From assembly GCA_963971305.1 (NCBI GenBank), contig OZ020303.1, positions 32,414,106 to 32,478,105 of the forward strand: 64,000 nt of DNA. The letters run 5' to 3'. Shown here in pieces: positions 47,701 through 58,400 of the stretch. Both the position numbers and the translations under genes were made by a program. A model generated the notes under the pieces. That model did not search any database, was not told the DNA's origin, and saw only the letters and a list, made by a program, of their open reading frames with translations. Position 1 is the first letter of the stretch, and every line of letters begins with the position of its first letter. This DNA is from Arcuatula senhousia (lineage: Eukaryota > Mollusca > Bivalvia > Mytilida > Mytilidae).

Positions 47701-49099
47701 TGCATGTTGTATCCTTGGTCTACACTTTATGTAGATAATTTTTATACCCTGCCATACGGAAGTGGCAAGGTATTATGTTATACCCTCAGTGTCTTTCAGT
47801 GTCTGTCCGTCCCCGACCAATAACTTGAAAACGTGTCAATGGATTTGAATGATATTTTTCACAGCGGTTAAGTAGAATAAAATATAGGTCAAGTTCAATT
47901 TCCAGCATGATCTGAAAAATAGTTTTTGAAATTAGCCACTTTGAAAAATCAAATTTTATGAACTATTGATATTATATTATGGCGGGGTATCATTTAATGT
48001 CCCATTAGATGCCCTATTTTTTTACTTGAACAGAGTCTGTTTAAAGTATATAAAAATCACTGTGTTGTACAATTGTACTACAAGTACATTTAAAACTAAG
48101 CTGTTCAAGAAACTCGTATAGTACAATTGCTGCACTGCAAACCATTAAAGGCTTATCATTTTAAAATCTTGTCTTTTCCACATTTTCTTATTATGTTAAC
48201 TATATGTATGCTTGTTTTTTGCTTTCAGCTGAAGTGGTGTGCTTGGGCTGCAGTTTATTGCTCATTTATTAGTTTTGCAAACTCAAGAACCTCAGAAGAC
48301 ACAAAGCAAATGTTAAGCAGCTTTATGTAAGTTATTATGCATTTTAATGCGCCATCTACCAAAGAAGGGGGAATATAGTGTGTTCAGATCTGTTGCCTAT
48401 CCATTTATCTGTTCATCCTAAATGTTGCAAGCTGGGACATTATGTCATTTGGGCATATATATTCTTGTTGTATTTATAAAACAGAGTTTACTGTTAATAA
48501 AAAAAAAAATGTTTTTCATTGAAACTGTTTCAAACAGTGTTGAAGAATTTTGAAATGAAACTACCTGGTAAAGCAGTTGTGACATTAAAACAGGCATATT
48601 GTTTACATTATGTTGTAACAATACTGATCATTTTACATTGGTGTTTTTTGGAGGGTTTAAACCCCCCTTTATTGGGGTATTTTTTTTATTTGAACCCCCT
48701 TTTAAAAATGGGTAAGGACGCAAGTATTTTGGTTTAAAATCCCTTTTTGACACACATAAACTATACAAGTCAGATAGTTTTAATGGTGGAGGACACCATC
48801 AATCTTTGGCAGGTACTTGACAAACCATATTTCTTACAAATGTCCATGTAGGACTCAAACAACTGCATAGGCAATCGACTGTTGATCGATTTTATGGGGG
48901 AGTATAAATTTAAACAGCCCACTTACACAACTCTGAACATACTACTGTCATATATAACCCATGTGAATTAAAAAGGAATAAAACTAAAAAAATTAATCAA
49001 TTGCTAAGTAATTCTTGTTTTTGTTATTGTAGGCTATCCATATCAGCAGTTGTAATGTCATATCTACAGAATCCTCAGCCAATGTCACCACCATGGTAA
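44773..49099 (+). CDS. WDR83OS: WDR83OS / Asterix, PAT complex subunit (4 exons, 104 aa)
   Basis: Small ER-membrane protein. With CCDC47 it forms the PAT complex, which protects unassembled transmembrane helices during insertion of multipass proteins. Exons: 44773-44822, 46706-46805, 48229-48326, 49033-49099; phases agree (315 nt) and introns are GT-AG. The protein starts [17 protein letters not shown] and contains [47 protein letters not shown] and the invariant-looking end [13 protein letters not shown]. It is almost identical to the 106-aa human protein over this span. Two or three hydrophobic segments fit membrane insertion. Intron 1 contains an inverted-repeat MITE and a LINE tail; intron 2 contains pearl-like repeats. 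Confidence 0.96.
45089..45425. mobile_element. MITE in WDR83OS intron 1
   Basis: GTCGGAAACCCCATTCCAAC to GCTTCCATAATCACGTGACT at the left returns inverted at 45345-45425 (AGTCACGTGATTATGGAAGC to GGGGTTTCCGAC), about 90-bp arms with mismatches. Each arm carries a CACGTG E-box. Confidence 0.8.
46125..46265 (-). repeat. LINE 3'-tail fragment
   Basis: GAGATGTGGAATAAGTGTTT, CCAGCAGTCTTCAACATGAA and GCATTGGCCCAAGACTAA match the 63.5-kb and inverted 13.4-kb tails. WDR83OS intron 1. Confidence 0.65.
46992..47560 (-). repeat. Pearl/HINE-like element in inverse orientation (WDR83OS intron 2)
   Basis: The end hairpin ATACCCCATGCAACGAAGTT / GCGAAGGGTATAAT at 46998-47029, then CCGTCAGTCTGTCCGT, then three or four ~140-150-bp core copies marked GGTGGGATACGTTTTCAGGT and ATCTACTTCCTGTTTAA. 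A related hairpin (TACCCTGCC..GGTATTATG) starts another fragment near 47750. Confidence 0.6.
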
Positions 49100-49266
49100 C
49101 ACCTGGTGCTATTGTCACAGTATCATTCATTTGGAACATTTAAACAATTGTAAAATATGTCACCCATGGAAGCAGTGATGCCTGACTTATTATATATTTA
49201 ACAAGAATTATTGTTTGTGTACATAAAGAATTTTAAAACATGATAACAATATTAAACTTAAAAATG

Positions 49267-49272
49267 AATAAA
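49267..49272 (+). terminator. Candidate WDR83OS polyadenylation signal
   Basis: AATAAA about 170 nt after the stop codon at 49097-49099. This is the first canonical hexamer downstream and gives a plausible short 3' UTR. Confidence 0.55.
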
Positions 49273-49302
49273 CTGTAAAACTAATTAAGGATTTGATATA
49301 TA

Positions 49303-49441
49303 TAGATTATTACACAGGGATTTCCATATCAAGACCCATATCATTCCGAGACTCCAATATTAGGTCGAGGAAGCAGCCGAGACCTAATATGGGTCGTGGA
49401 ATGATATGGGACCTGATATGGAAAACCCTGTGTCATAATCT
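49303..49441. mobile_element. Small fold-back element downstream of WDR83OS
   Basis: AGATTATTACACAGGGATTT at the left and AACCCTGTGTCATAATCTTT at the right are inverted copies; the arms (CCATATCA..CCCATATCATTCC..) meet near 49370. About 140 bp. Confidence 0.7.
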
Positions 49442-49504
49442 TTTTATCATACATTTTCAGCAAACAAATAAAAATAAATAGCAGACGATATAAATATACT
49501 GTCT

Positions 49505-49625
49505 AATTTCAAAGTGAGGCTCTAGACCTTGATATGGCATATTTGCCCACTTTTGTGCACGCGAGGTCTTGATATGGCCATATTTGCCCACTTTTGTGCA
49601 CGCGATGGCTTGATATTGAAAAGTC
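49505..49625. repeat. Two-copy tandem repeat
   Basis: CTTGATATGGCATATTTGCC followed by CACTTTTGTGCACGCGAGGT occurs twice, about 54 bp apart. Confidence 0.6.
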
Positions 49626-50636
49626 CCTTGTCAAGATATGGCTTGTAAATTTATGGCTGTTACACACGGACAAATTTAAAGGTATCAAACCTAAATGTAT
49701 GAAAAAAACATTTATCATCGACTGTATGGAAAATATTTTTTGAAGTTGTACTACATTTTTGTTTTGAGTTTGGTAAACAACATTGTTTATCATGTAGGAG
49801 GAACCCATTGCATTTAGGATTAACTTAAAAATGTAAAAAGTAAAGTTTGTTAAATTTCGTCAGTTGTTCAACATTATGTACATGTACATGTACTTACATT
49901 ACTCTTATTATAATGAATGAGAAATGCATTCATATTGGAATAAATGTAAAGTATATATGTGCAATAAAGATAAGTTATAATAAATATTTATTTTTATTGT
50001 ATGGTCATTGCTTATGTAATGTACATGTATATCCCCCAAGATTCCATAGATGAACATCTATATTACACCAAAGGTATATGTGAGCTCTTGCCATCACTTG
50101 GCATCTGTCATTGTTAACAATTTTTCAAAAATCTTCTCCTCTAAAACTACTAAAAAGAATTTAATGAAACTTGGTATGATTGATCCTTAGGGTGTCCTGC
50201 ACAAAAGTTGCGTTTTGACTTTTGATCTGTCAAAAAAACATTGCTGCAATCGCTAAAAAAAGACCAAGAGGATCAGACTACTGTTTTTGGCTTGTTAATC
50301 AAAAAGTATAGGAGTTAGAGAAAATCTGGTACAACCCTCCTTCTTCAGCATTGAAAGCTCTATAAAAGATGCTATTGAGTGGAAGTTGTCAGATGACTCC
50401 TTACAGGGGTTACGGGGGCATATGGCCCTTTAAAGGTTAAAAATTGTGTTTTTTGAAGGTTTTTGCCTATAGAATGAAATGAATTGTGAATAGAGAGATG
50501 TCGTTGTTTGCTTAAACCTTCAGCTCATTGAGTTCTACAAAAGTCTCCATGGAGACAAAGTTATCAGATGACCACTGTTAAAGTGATTATGGCCATTTAA
50601 AGGTAAAAATGTTATTTTCATGTTTTTGCCCTATAA

Positions 50637-51096
50637 TAGTAAAACTAACAAGTAAATCTGCGAGCTAATGCTCACAAGTGATACCCCCGCTCCGCAAACT
50701 ATGCCATGCATACAAGTTTAAATACTTGGTAAACAGAAAGTAGTTGAACTAGGAACATAAAATCACCATACATTATACGGGACTGTAGGATAAAGCTATA
50801 TGCAAAATATCAGACCTCTATCTCATGTAGTTGCTGAGAAAACTTTGACGAAAATTTTGCATTCATGTTCACTATGTGCAAAAATCAAAGTATTCGGTAA
50901 ACAGGAAGTAGTTGACCTAGGAGTATGAAATCGGTATACACCATATGGTACTACAGGAGAAGCTATACACAAAATATCAAACCTCTGTGTAATGTAGTTG
51001 CTGAGAAAACTGTGACAGAAATTATGTTACGGACGAAAGAACGGACGGACAAGGGTAAAACAGTATGCCCCCTCTTCTTCGAAGCGGGGGTATAAT
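50637..51096 (+). repeat. Pearl/HINE-like element with ACGG run (copy 3)
   Basis: Left domain AGTAAATCTGCGAGCTAATG, then two ~160-bp cores (TACACCATATGGTACTACAG), ACGGACGAAAGAACGGACGG and the hairpin GCCCCCTC..GCGGGGGTATAAT. The most complete uninterrupted copy in the window. Confidence 0.7.
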
Positions 51097-51217
51097 AGTG
51101 GAATAAGAGAAAAGTTGATGATTGCTTAAATCTTCAACTCATTGAACTTTTCAAAAATCTCCATTGGGTCAAAGTTTTCAGATGAATCCTATGGGCGTAA
51201 AACACCAACTCACTCAG

Positions 51218-51722
51218 ATGAATCCTAATGTATGTAATAGCTCATAGAAGGTCAAAGTTTTAAGATGAATCCTTATGTATGTAATAGCTCATAGAAGGTC
51301 AAAGTTTTAAGATGAATCCTTATGTATGTAATAGCTCATAGAAGGTCAAAGTTTTAAGATGAATCCTGATGTATGTAATAGCTCATAGAAGGTCAAAGTT
51401 TTAAGATGAATCCTGATGTATGTAATAGCTCATAGAAGGTCAAAGTTTTAAGATGAATCCTTATGTATGTAATAGCTCATAGAAGGTCAAAGTTTTAAGA
51501 TGAATCCTTATGTATGTAATAGGTCATAGAAGGTCAAAGTTTTAAGATGAATCCTTATGTATGTAATAGCTCATAGAAGGTCAAAGATTTAAGATGAATC
51601 CTTATGTATGTAATAGCTCATAGAAGGTCAAAGTTATAAGATGAATCCTTATGTATGTAATAGCTCATAGAAGGTCAAAGTTATAAGATGAATCCTTATG
51701 TATGTAATAGCTCATAGAAGTT
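51218..51722. repeat. 47-bp tandem array, about 10.6 copies
   Basis: The unit contains GATGAATCCTTATGTATGTA and TAGCTCATAGAAGGTC. Copies are nearly identical, differing mainly at CTTATG/CTGATG and GTTTTAAG/GTTATAAG. Confidence 0.9.
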
Positions 51723-51895
51723 ACCCTTAATTATATAGTTAAAGACTGGTGAGCGATTCAGGCTCATTGGAGCCTGTTGTTTCAATGTTATGTAAATATT
51801 GAAATTTTGAATCTCTTTGGATATTTTTGTGCACAATGCAATATTCCTAAATTGATATTTCATACTGTTTGATACGTTGTTGTTTCCCAACAAAC

Positions 51896-52226
51896 ATCAT
51901 CATCATTATCATTGAGTGCATCCCTCTGTAGAATAGTATCCTCGCACTTTACGTTAAAAGCAGCGCAACATGTACAATAATCCCAGTTTCTTAAAGTAGC
52001 TGGATGGGTGCCAGGTCCTGTCGGAAGGCTTCGACAGAGTTGATCTGCACTAGTCCCACTGGTAGGCAGTTCCAGATCCTGATGGTGCTGGGAAAGAAGG
52101 AGTACTGATAGGGCTGGATTCTGGCTTGGAGCTGGAGGAACTTCAGGTTGTGGCCTCTGGTACAGCCGCCAGTTGGTATCAGGTATTGCTCTGGGGGAAC
52201 ATCTACCAGGTGATTGACGATCTTAT
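51896..52226 (-). pseudogene. LINE reverse-transcriptase C-terminal end, 3' half of an interrupted copy
   Basis: Minus-strand reading gives IVNHLVDVPPEQYLIPTGG, TRGHNLKFLQLQARIQPYQY and SFFPSTIRIWNCLP, a typical C-terminus of CR1/jockey-like LINE proteins. It ends in a (ATG)n-like microsatellite tail near 51896-51912. The 5' part is at 58094-58400; the two are separated by the 52227-58090 transposon. Confidence 0.85.
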
Positions 52227-52480
52227 GGCCCTGTCACACTATAATGTTTTATCCAACGTGTGCCGACGTTTTAGAATATATTTTCAACACGCTGGTGTGC
52301 GTTGCGTAAGTTTTGTATACGTTATGAACACGCTACAAACACGTTAGCGAACGTCAGCGTGCGTTGGGGAACGCCGAGTGCGTCGAAAATTTTTCAACAT
52401 GCTTAAAATTTCCTACGTTCGCCAACGTGTTAGAAATAAATTATTCGAACGCTAGGCATAAGTACGGAAGCGTATTCGGG
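52227..52480. repeat. Subterminal AACGT/ACGTT motif cluster, left end
   Basis: More than a dozen AACGT, ACGTT, ACGCT or AGCGT pentamers within ~250 bp, e.g. CCAACGTGTGCCGACGTTTT. The right end (56790-56990 and 57840-58060) has the same composition. Likely transposase-binding sites, by analogy with other DNA transposons. Confidence 0.6.
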
Positions 52481-52489
52481 ACATGGTCT

Positions 52490-52770
52490 TTTACTATATT
52501 AATTATTAATAATTGGTTATATCCAACTAGTAATTGGTTATATCAAATTACAAATTGGTTTTATCCAATTACTAATTACTTATATCCAGTTATTTATTGG
52601 TTATATCCAGTTACTAAATGGTTATATCCAGTTATTAACTGGTTATATCCAGTTATTAACTGGTTATATCCAGTTATTAATTGGTTATATCCAGTTAGTA
52701 ATTGGTTATATCCAGTTATTAACTGGTCATATTCAGTTATTAATTGGTTATATCAAAGTATTTACTATAA
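52490..52770 (+). repeat. 21-bp minisatellite, left arm
   Basis: Units of the form TAATTGGTTATATCCAGTTA, nearly self-complementary, about 12 copies. In the plus frame each encodes a seven-residue NWLYPVI-type repeat that is in frame with the transposase fragment after it. Confidence 0.85.
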
Positions 52771-52810
52771 ATATCAGGTGTACATGACAAATGCACACTT
52801 TTTCGACAAC

Positions 52811-53086
52811 ATGGACCGATTATACTTGATCGAGTATTATTTTCGAATGCATCTAACATTCGATGATATCGCGAACATGCTCGAAAAGAAGCATGAAATA
52901 AAAATATCTTCGCGACAAATAAAAAGAATAGCCGCATCTCAAGGTTTATATAGAAGGAAAAATAAATCCGATTTTCTTGATGTTGCATCGTTTATTTCAA
53001 AAGAAATAAACCGATCTGGACAAAATCATCAAGCTGTGGAACTTTTCCTATCTTTACGTCCAGCCATCCGCAATTTAGAATTATAA
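52811..53086 (+). pseudogene. Transposase N-terminal fragment, left arm
   Basis: MDRLYLIEYYFRMHLTFDDI then a HTH-like KKHEIKISSRQIKRIAA and GLYRRKNKSDFLDVASF, up to SGQN at 53026. After that the sequence departs (HQAVELFLSL) and stops at 53084. This is the N-terminal DNA-binding part of an integrase-core-type protein widespread in cnidarians, molluscs and fish. The catalytic part is absent. Confidence 0.7.
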
Positions 53087-53189
53087 CATGTGCAGTGCTT
53101 TATAAATACAAATTAAAACTATAGAAATGCTTTAGTTTACAAAAACTGATGTTCCCCTTCCTATTAAAATATTTGTTTTACGTGTATTC

Positions 53190-54380
53190 TCAATCGGTAT
53201 GCCCTAATTTGATGTCGGTAACTAAAAAGATAAAAAAATTGACATTAAAGGTCAAAGTCAAAGGTAATTTAAAGTCATACCTAAAGTTATGATATACATT
53301 GTCTAGTTCTGACCTTCTTAAATATATACATGTATTAAATGTCAATGACCATAATAAAAACACCAATAAATATGGAAATTCGACCTTGAAGGTCAAGGTT
53401 AGGGTCATGGCCCATGACACACTATCTTGTAGTGATATAATATACCAAATATCTAAGGCCTATGTCAAAAGACAAAACAGTTAATTTAAACATATTTATT
53501 TATACTGGATTGGGAAACAAGCTTAATGCTTCTATAAATCCCTCTCCCCAAAACAGTTATGTCCTGGAAAAGGCAATGGTTCAAAACATTAGAAAGGACT
53601 TTGAATCAAAGGTCAACAGAGATGGCACGCAAATAAATTGGCCTGTGGCAACCTACCTACATACCAAATATTTAAGGCCAATGATAGTTATGGCACAGAC
53701 AAATTTATGGTCCAAAATATCAAAAATGACCTTGAACTCAAATATCAAAGTCAACCATAGTTGTACGTGACACATCCTCAAGTAGTGACCAAATAGGCAA
53801 ACGTAATTGCCCGGCAAAGACTTAATAATCCAAAATCTCATAAAAATGATCTCTAGATAAAAAATCAAGCCGCCTGGTAGTGACCTACCCAAATTCCATA
53901 GTTTGATGTAAAATTTGAGATAATTTGACCTTGGGGTAAGGTCAAGGTCGTATGAAAGTCATTCTTGTACATGACACATCGTATCATGATGTACCCTAAT
54001 GTAAAATATCGCTCTATGCCGAAGGATAAAAAGTTATGACTGGACAGGCATTGCCTGTGAAATTACCAGTAAGGTCAAAGGTGAAGGTCATTCTATTATG
54101 CGACCTATATATTCTGATGTCAAATGTATTCCAAGTGATAATTTAAACGTTATCACCCAGACAGGAAAATCAAGAAAAATCAGCAATAATTTGGTCTTGA
54201 GGTCAAAGGTCAAGATGATATGAAGTACATTGTAGTACGCGACGCATCTGCTCATGGTGATACATTCTCATGTCAAGTATCAAAGCTTGCCAAAGGGTAA
54301 AATGTTATGACCAAGACAGGCATGTAAAATAAGCAGTGATTTTACCTTGATGTCAAAATATGCGACACATCGTCTATTTT
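53190..54380 (+). repeat. Degenerate ~180-bp tandem repeats rich in AAGGTCAAGGT
   Basis: Recurring GACACATC(G/C)TC...GATGTACC, AAAATAT(C/G), AAAGTTATGACC...GACAGGCAT and AAGGTCAAAGGTCA blocks, about six diverged copies. No coding capacity. It lies in the centre of the 5.9-kb transposon. Confidence 0.5.
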
Positions 54381-54689
54381 ACCATATCATGTTTCTTTTA
54401 ATTACCTGAATTGCATGGTAATATCGTAAACGTTATTGTTTTTTTTTTTTAAATGAAGCTGTCATTACATTGAAATTGCAGTTTGAGTTAACGGAGTCAT
54501 TTATGTAAAAATTGTAGGTCAGGTTCAGCAGTTCACTCTCTTATGACTTTAATTTCACATTTTAATTGATGTTCTGTCGGTTTTTGTGTTCTCTGTTTGT
54601 TCGTGCTATTTTCGTTCATAATTGACGGTTTGTCTTTGCTCTTTAATGCCCCAAGATTACCTTTTTATCATTTTGAGTGTGTTCTACCT

Positions 54690-55000
54690 TTTGTAACAAA
54701 ACACAACAAACCAACTAACATCAACTGACAAGCGAACTCAATTGTAGCGAGAGTGAACTCAGGTACTCCGGAAAAAATTAAGCAGTTCCTGCCTGTTGCA
54801 ACACACACGTCGTGCTGTCAGTGATAACTTAAGCGTGTCACGAAACAAAACTCTATGACAAACCCAAATCTGCATTCACCTGAGAGACAACTTTGTAACC
54901 CCATATCTGTCTATGAGCTGATGATGTCTTCCATAAAACCTCTTAAGTGATGACAGCAATCGAGGAAAGGAACAACATAACCTTGCTTTAGCTGTTTTTG
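54690..55000 (+). repeat. Dispersed repeat R3, copy 2
   Basis: GAGTGAACTCAGGTACTCCG, AGCAGTTCCTGCCTGTTGCA and CAAAACTCTATGACAAACCC match copies at 34915-35130 and 61165-61545. Confidence 0.55.
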
Positions 55001-55039
55001 TGTCAAGCGTGACGCCCTGTCAACGAAAATCAATGTATA

Positions 55040-55260
55040 CCTTGCAAGCACTGGAATAACGAATCACTTGTGATACGTTAACCCCATAAGCTGGAGCGGA
55101 CGGAATGTTGCTACACAAGAAGGGGAAGTTGACGATTGGAAAGTTGATGTCATCACGTTTGTCATAGTTTTGTCGAAAGTGCTTCTTAAATGTCTATTCG
55201 AAATGTAAATATGAGGCAGACTTTCTAGAACAGATAGCATCTTATATCGCAAGTTCCTGT
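55040..55260 (-). pseudogene. Reverse-transcriptase relic
   Basis: Minus-strand reading gives DKRDDINFPIVNFPFLCSNI then PSAPAYGVNVSQVIR, with an interrupted upstream part (SASYLHFE). This is the RT C-terminal motif also seen at 12407 and 59333, decayed by stops. Confidence 0.7.
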
Positions 55261-55379
55261 GATATGTGAGATGTAAAAAATATTTGGTACATTATCAATA
55301 TAGCAGATAGTAAGATGGTCTTCGTTTTTTTTTATCCAGACGTGATTGTAAGAAGTCTGCCTCAATTATTAATGAATGA

Positions 55380-55560
55380 AAAGAACAAATCGGTTAGCAA
55401 AGTTGTGATACGACAACCCCATAAGCTGGGGGCGCGGGCGGAATGCTGCTACACAAAAAAGGTGGAAAGTTGAAGTCATCACGTTTGACGTAAAGATTTG
55501 TTGAAAGTTCATATAAACTTTGCAACAAAATCCGCTACTCGACAAGAACACACCTGAAAA
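55380..55560 (-). pseudogene. Reverse-transcriptase relic, second fragment
   Basis: Minus-strand text is a shorter, more decayed version of the neighbouring fragment (GTGTAGCAGCATTCCGCCCG, CCCAGCTTATGGGGTTGTCG), with the FPIVNFPFLCSNIP region partly deleted. Confidence 0.55.
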
Positions 55561-55702
55561 AAAAAATTATAATCGAACCAGAAATATTTTGAATACCATA
55601 TTGGTACCTCTTGCTTCTTTCCTTCTTTTTATGATATAAAACATTACTGCAAAATGTCAGAGAATTTGGTAAAGTAGAATGATTTATTGTGTCAACAAAC
55701 AA

Positions 55703-55880
55703 GCAAGAGACTCCCATAAGCCAAATTCGCTCACCTACTCTTCAAGCTAGTGTTATCTGCAAAATACCATTTAGTCAACTGAAGTTTTTGTAGAGTATAA
55801 GAAAGCAATATCTTTCCACTATCTGCAATAGTTTTCATTCTAATAGGGCAAAAATTAATTCATCTGACAACCTCGCCTCT
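55703..55880 (+). repeat. GAGC-end element, left-end fragment (copy 5)
   Basis: AAGAGACTCCCATAAGCC then AAATTCGCTCACCTACTC, followed by the TATCTGCAATAGTTTTCATT internal motif. It stops where the transposase fragment begins, marking a junction near 55880. Confidence 0.55.
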
Positions 55881-56250
55881 ATAATGATTGGGTATATGTC
55901 TGTCGTTTCAGTCTCCGACGACTTCTGCATTCAACACCATCAGGGTCTAGACACTTGATAACCAAACGAACTGTTTCTTGATCAACAATTTCTCCATTGT
56001 CTATGCATTTAGTATACATCCACCTGTACCCACGATTTTGTCCAGATCGGTTTATTTCTTTTGAAATAAACGATGCAACATCAAGAAAATCGGATTTATT
56101 TTTCCTTCTATATAAACCTTGAGATGCGGCTATTCTTTTTATTTGTTGGGAAGATATTTTTATTTCATGCTTCTTTTCGAGCATGTTCGCGATATCATCG
56201 AATGTTAGATGCATTCGAAAATAATACTCGATCAAGTATAATCAGTCCAT
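55879..56250 (-). pseudogene. Transposase fragment, right arm, inverted
   Basis: Matches the left-arm fragment but begins ATG GAC TGA where the left has ATG GAC CGA, a premature stop at codon 3 (C to T). It then runs further than the left: GYRWMYTKCIDNGEIVDQET, VRLVIKCLDPDGVECRSRRR and LKRQTY, ending at 55879. The integrase-like catalytic core expected next is missing. Confidence 0.7.
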
Positions 56251-56299
56251 GTTGTCGAAAAAGTGTGCATTTGTCATGTACACCTGATATTTATAGTAA

Positions 56300-56755
56300 A
56301 TACTTTAATATAACCAATTAATAACTGAATATAACCAGTTAATAACTGGATATAACCAATAACTAACTGGTTATTACCAATTAATAACTGGATATAACTA
56401 ATTAGTAACTGGATATAACCAGTTAGTAACTGGAAATATCCAATTAATAACTGGATATAACCAATTAGTAACTGGCTATAACCACTTAGTAACTGGATAT
56501 AACCATTTAATAACTGGATATAACCAATTAGTAACTGGATATAACCAATTATTAATTGGATATAACCAATTACTAATTGGATATAACCAATTACTAATTG
56601 GATATAACAAATTACTTATTGGATATAACCAATTATTAATTGGATATAACCAATTACTAATTGGATATAACCAATTACTAATTGGATATAACCAATTACT
56701 AATTGGATATAACCAATTACTAATTGGATATAACCAATTAATAAAGTAAAATTCC
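56300..56755 (-). repeat. 21-bp minisatellite, right arm
   Basis: About 21 units of GGATATAACCAATTACTAATT type, the inverse of the left-arm array. On the minus strand they encode NWLYPIS-like heptads leading toward the transposase start. Confidence 0.85.
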
Positions 56756-57539
56756 ATGTCCCGAATACGCTTCCGTACATAAGTAAGAAGGACGTTATAC
56801 ACACGCTGATGTACGCTATGTGGTCGTTGTGCGCACGTTGAAATGCGTTTGACGAACGCTAAGCTAAATGGAAACGAACGTGTCTAGCGATAATGCAGCG
56901 CACGTTTAGCGTCAGTCTAACGACCAAGAAACCTAGCTATTCAACGTTTTTAAAACGTGTACAGAGCACACAGAGCGTCATTGAAACGAACGAGTAGAGT
57001 ATCAACCCCAGAATCTTATAAGTTAGATTGGATTACAAGGGGAAAGTCAATTTCAAAAGCTTCAAATACTAATTCAAACCTGAAAACAAATCTTTTTACA
57101 AAAAAAAACAATGAACAAAGCCAAAAAATCCTGAATATAACAAGGATAACTTAGATGATCTGGAATTGAAAGTAATTCTTGCAAATTGTAATACACCTGT
57201 CGTGTTTTCGGTGGACATTTTTTTGGTAGAAAAATACTTAAATACCACGAGTAACGACAGTCTAACTTCAATACTCATTTGAAATAATATTCAATAAGCA
57301 CACGCGTTTTTCTCTATTAAGGAAATCCGTCATGATGTCTGCGACCATTTAGGATTAAGTCAAGTGCTATACAAAGGATGCTAGGCAAACTCTACCGACC
57401 GGTATTTCTTACATGTATATACATGTACTCATTTGAGATGTTGAGAGTTTGTTAACAAGCGCATGCATTCCTCTCTGTATATTTTTGACATATCAAAATT
57501 TAAAATCTACACTATATTTTATTCTTTTATTTCTTTTAT

Positions 57540-57630
57540 TTTAGAATGAGTGCAAAAATCATCTATTGGTTAAAAAAAAGGCTTTAGAATGAGTGCAAAA
57601 ATCATCTATTGGTTAAAAAAAAGGCTTTAG
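57540..57630. repeat. Two-copy 43-bp tandem duplication
   Basis: TTAGAATGAGTGCAAAAATC then ATCTATTGGTTAAAAAAAAG occurs twice in a row without change. Confidence 0.8.
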
Positions 57631-58093
57631 AATAATTATACATTCATATTACCAGAACGCTGAAAACCAATATTTTTATAACGAAACTAGATGTACATGA
57701 TGTATCTATAATTATTAATTAATCCAGCAATACATTTAAGCCAGATAATAGATCTATTTAGGCTATTGTGAAATAGTACTAAAGAAAAGAACAGAAATCC
57801 TAGGTCTCCCTACCGAGAGAAAAAAATTATAAGTTAGACTAACGCTATGAATACGTTCTGCAGTCGCTAGGCAAACGTCAAGTACGCCGGACAAACGTTA
57901 TAGATACAGATAAGTTTTGAATAAGTTTGTCGTGTGTTGCAGGTAGTTAGTCTGACGCTTTGTGGTCGTTCACCGAGATATTTTTTGAAACTTTTTACAG
58001 CGACTGCCAACGTGTTCCAACGTTTTAGAACCTTATTCGAACGTTCGGCACACGTTGGCAAAAAAGTTATACTAGTAGTTTGACAGGGCCATT

Positions 58094-58400
58094 ATACAGC
58101 ATGACTGTTTTCGATTTGGCTCGTCTCACTGCTAGATTTTCCCAGGCAAGGTCTTGCATCATCTGGGTGACACTACTGGTTTGTTGGTAGTTACAAGTGA
58201 CAAATCTAGCAGCCTGTCTCTGGACCTTTTCTACTGCGTTGATGTTTCTGGCAGTGTGGGGGCACCAAACAGTGGACGCGTACTCTAGCGTAGGTCTGAC
58301 AAGGGTCTTGTATGCCTGATCCTTGGCCTGCTGGTTGCACATCCCGATGTTACGACGTAGAAAGGACAGGGTCTGGTCCTGTAGCCTTGGCTTGGTTAAG
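58094..58400 (-). pseudogene. LINE reverse-transcriptase C-terminal part, 5' half of the interrupted copy
   Basis: Minus-strand reading: KPRLQDQTLSFLRRNIG, MCNQQAKDQAYKTLVRPTLE, YASTVWCPHTARNINAVEKV, QRQAARFVTCNYQQTSSVTQ and SKTVMLY, the region after the RT catalytic domain in CR1/jockey-like LINEs. A stop lies just upstream (about 58400), so the copy is truncated or decayed. It continues at 52226-51896. Confidence 0.85.

Larger units (their letters stand above)
50063..51775 (-). mobile_element. GAGC-end element, copy 4
   Basis: Decayed right side at 50070-50130 (GTGAGCTCTTGCCATCACTT, GCATCTGTCATTGTTAAC) and left end at 51748-51772 (GGTGAGCGATTCAGGCTC, inverse). It contains a nested pearl-like copy (50637-51096) and a 47-bp tandem array. 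Confidence 0.6.
52227..58090. mobile_element. 5.9-kb DNA transposon, inverted-arm structure, TTA target duplication
   Basis: TGGCCCTGTCA at the left and TGACAGGGCCA at the right, flanked by TTA (52224-52226, 58091-58093). Removing it restores the LINE frame exactly. Both arms carry an AACGT/ACGTT and ACGCT-rich terminal zone, a ~21-bp minisatellite, and the 5' part of one transposase gene, pointing inward. The centre holds foreign repeats (53100-55880). A 3-bp TWA duplication and GGCCCTGT-like ends suggest PIF/Harbinger, but the encoded protein resembles integrase-like transposases, so the superfamily is open. Confidence 0.8.

Noticed and set aside
51218..51722. Regular short repeats as a CRISPR array
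   Set aside because: Units are contiguous with no spacers, and the DNA is animal nuclear.
54918..54935. CTGATGATG as another hammerhead core
   Set aside because: No GAAA at a suitable distance and no pairing stems around it.
56073..56321. 82-aa plus-strand ORF in the right arm (with a twin on the minus strand at 52740-52988)
   Set aside because: It is the antisense of the transposase fragment; the duplication comes from the inverted arms.
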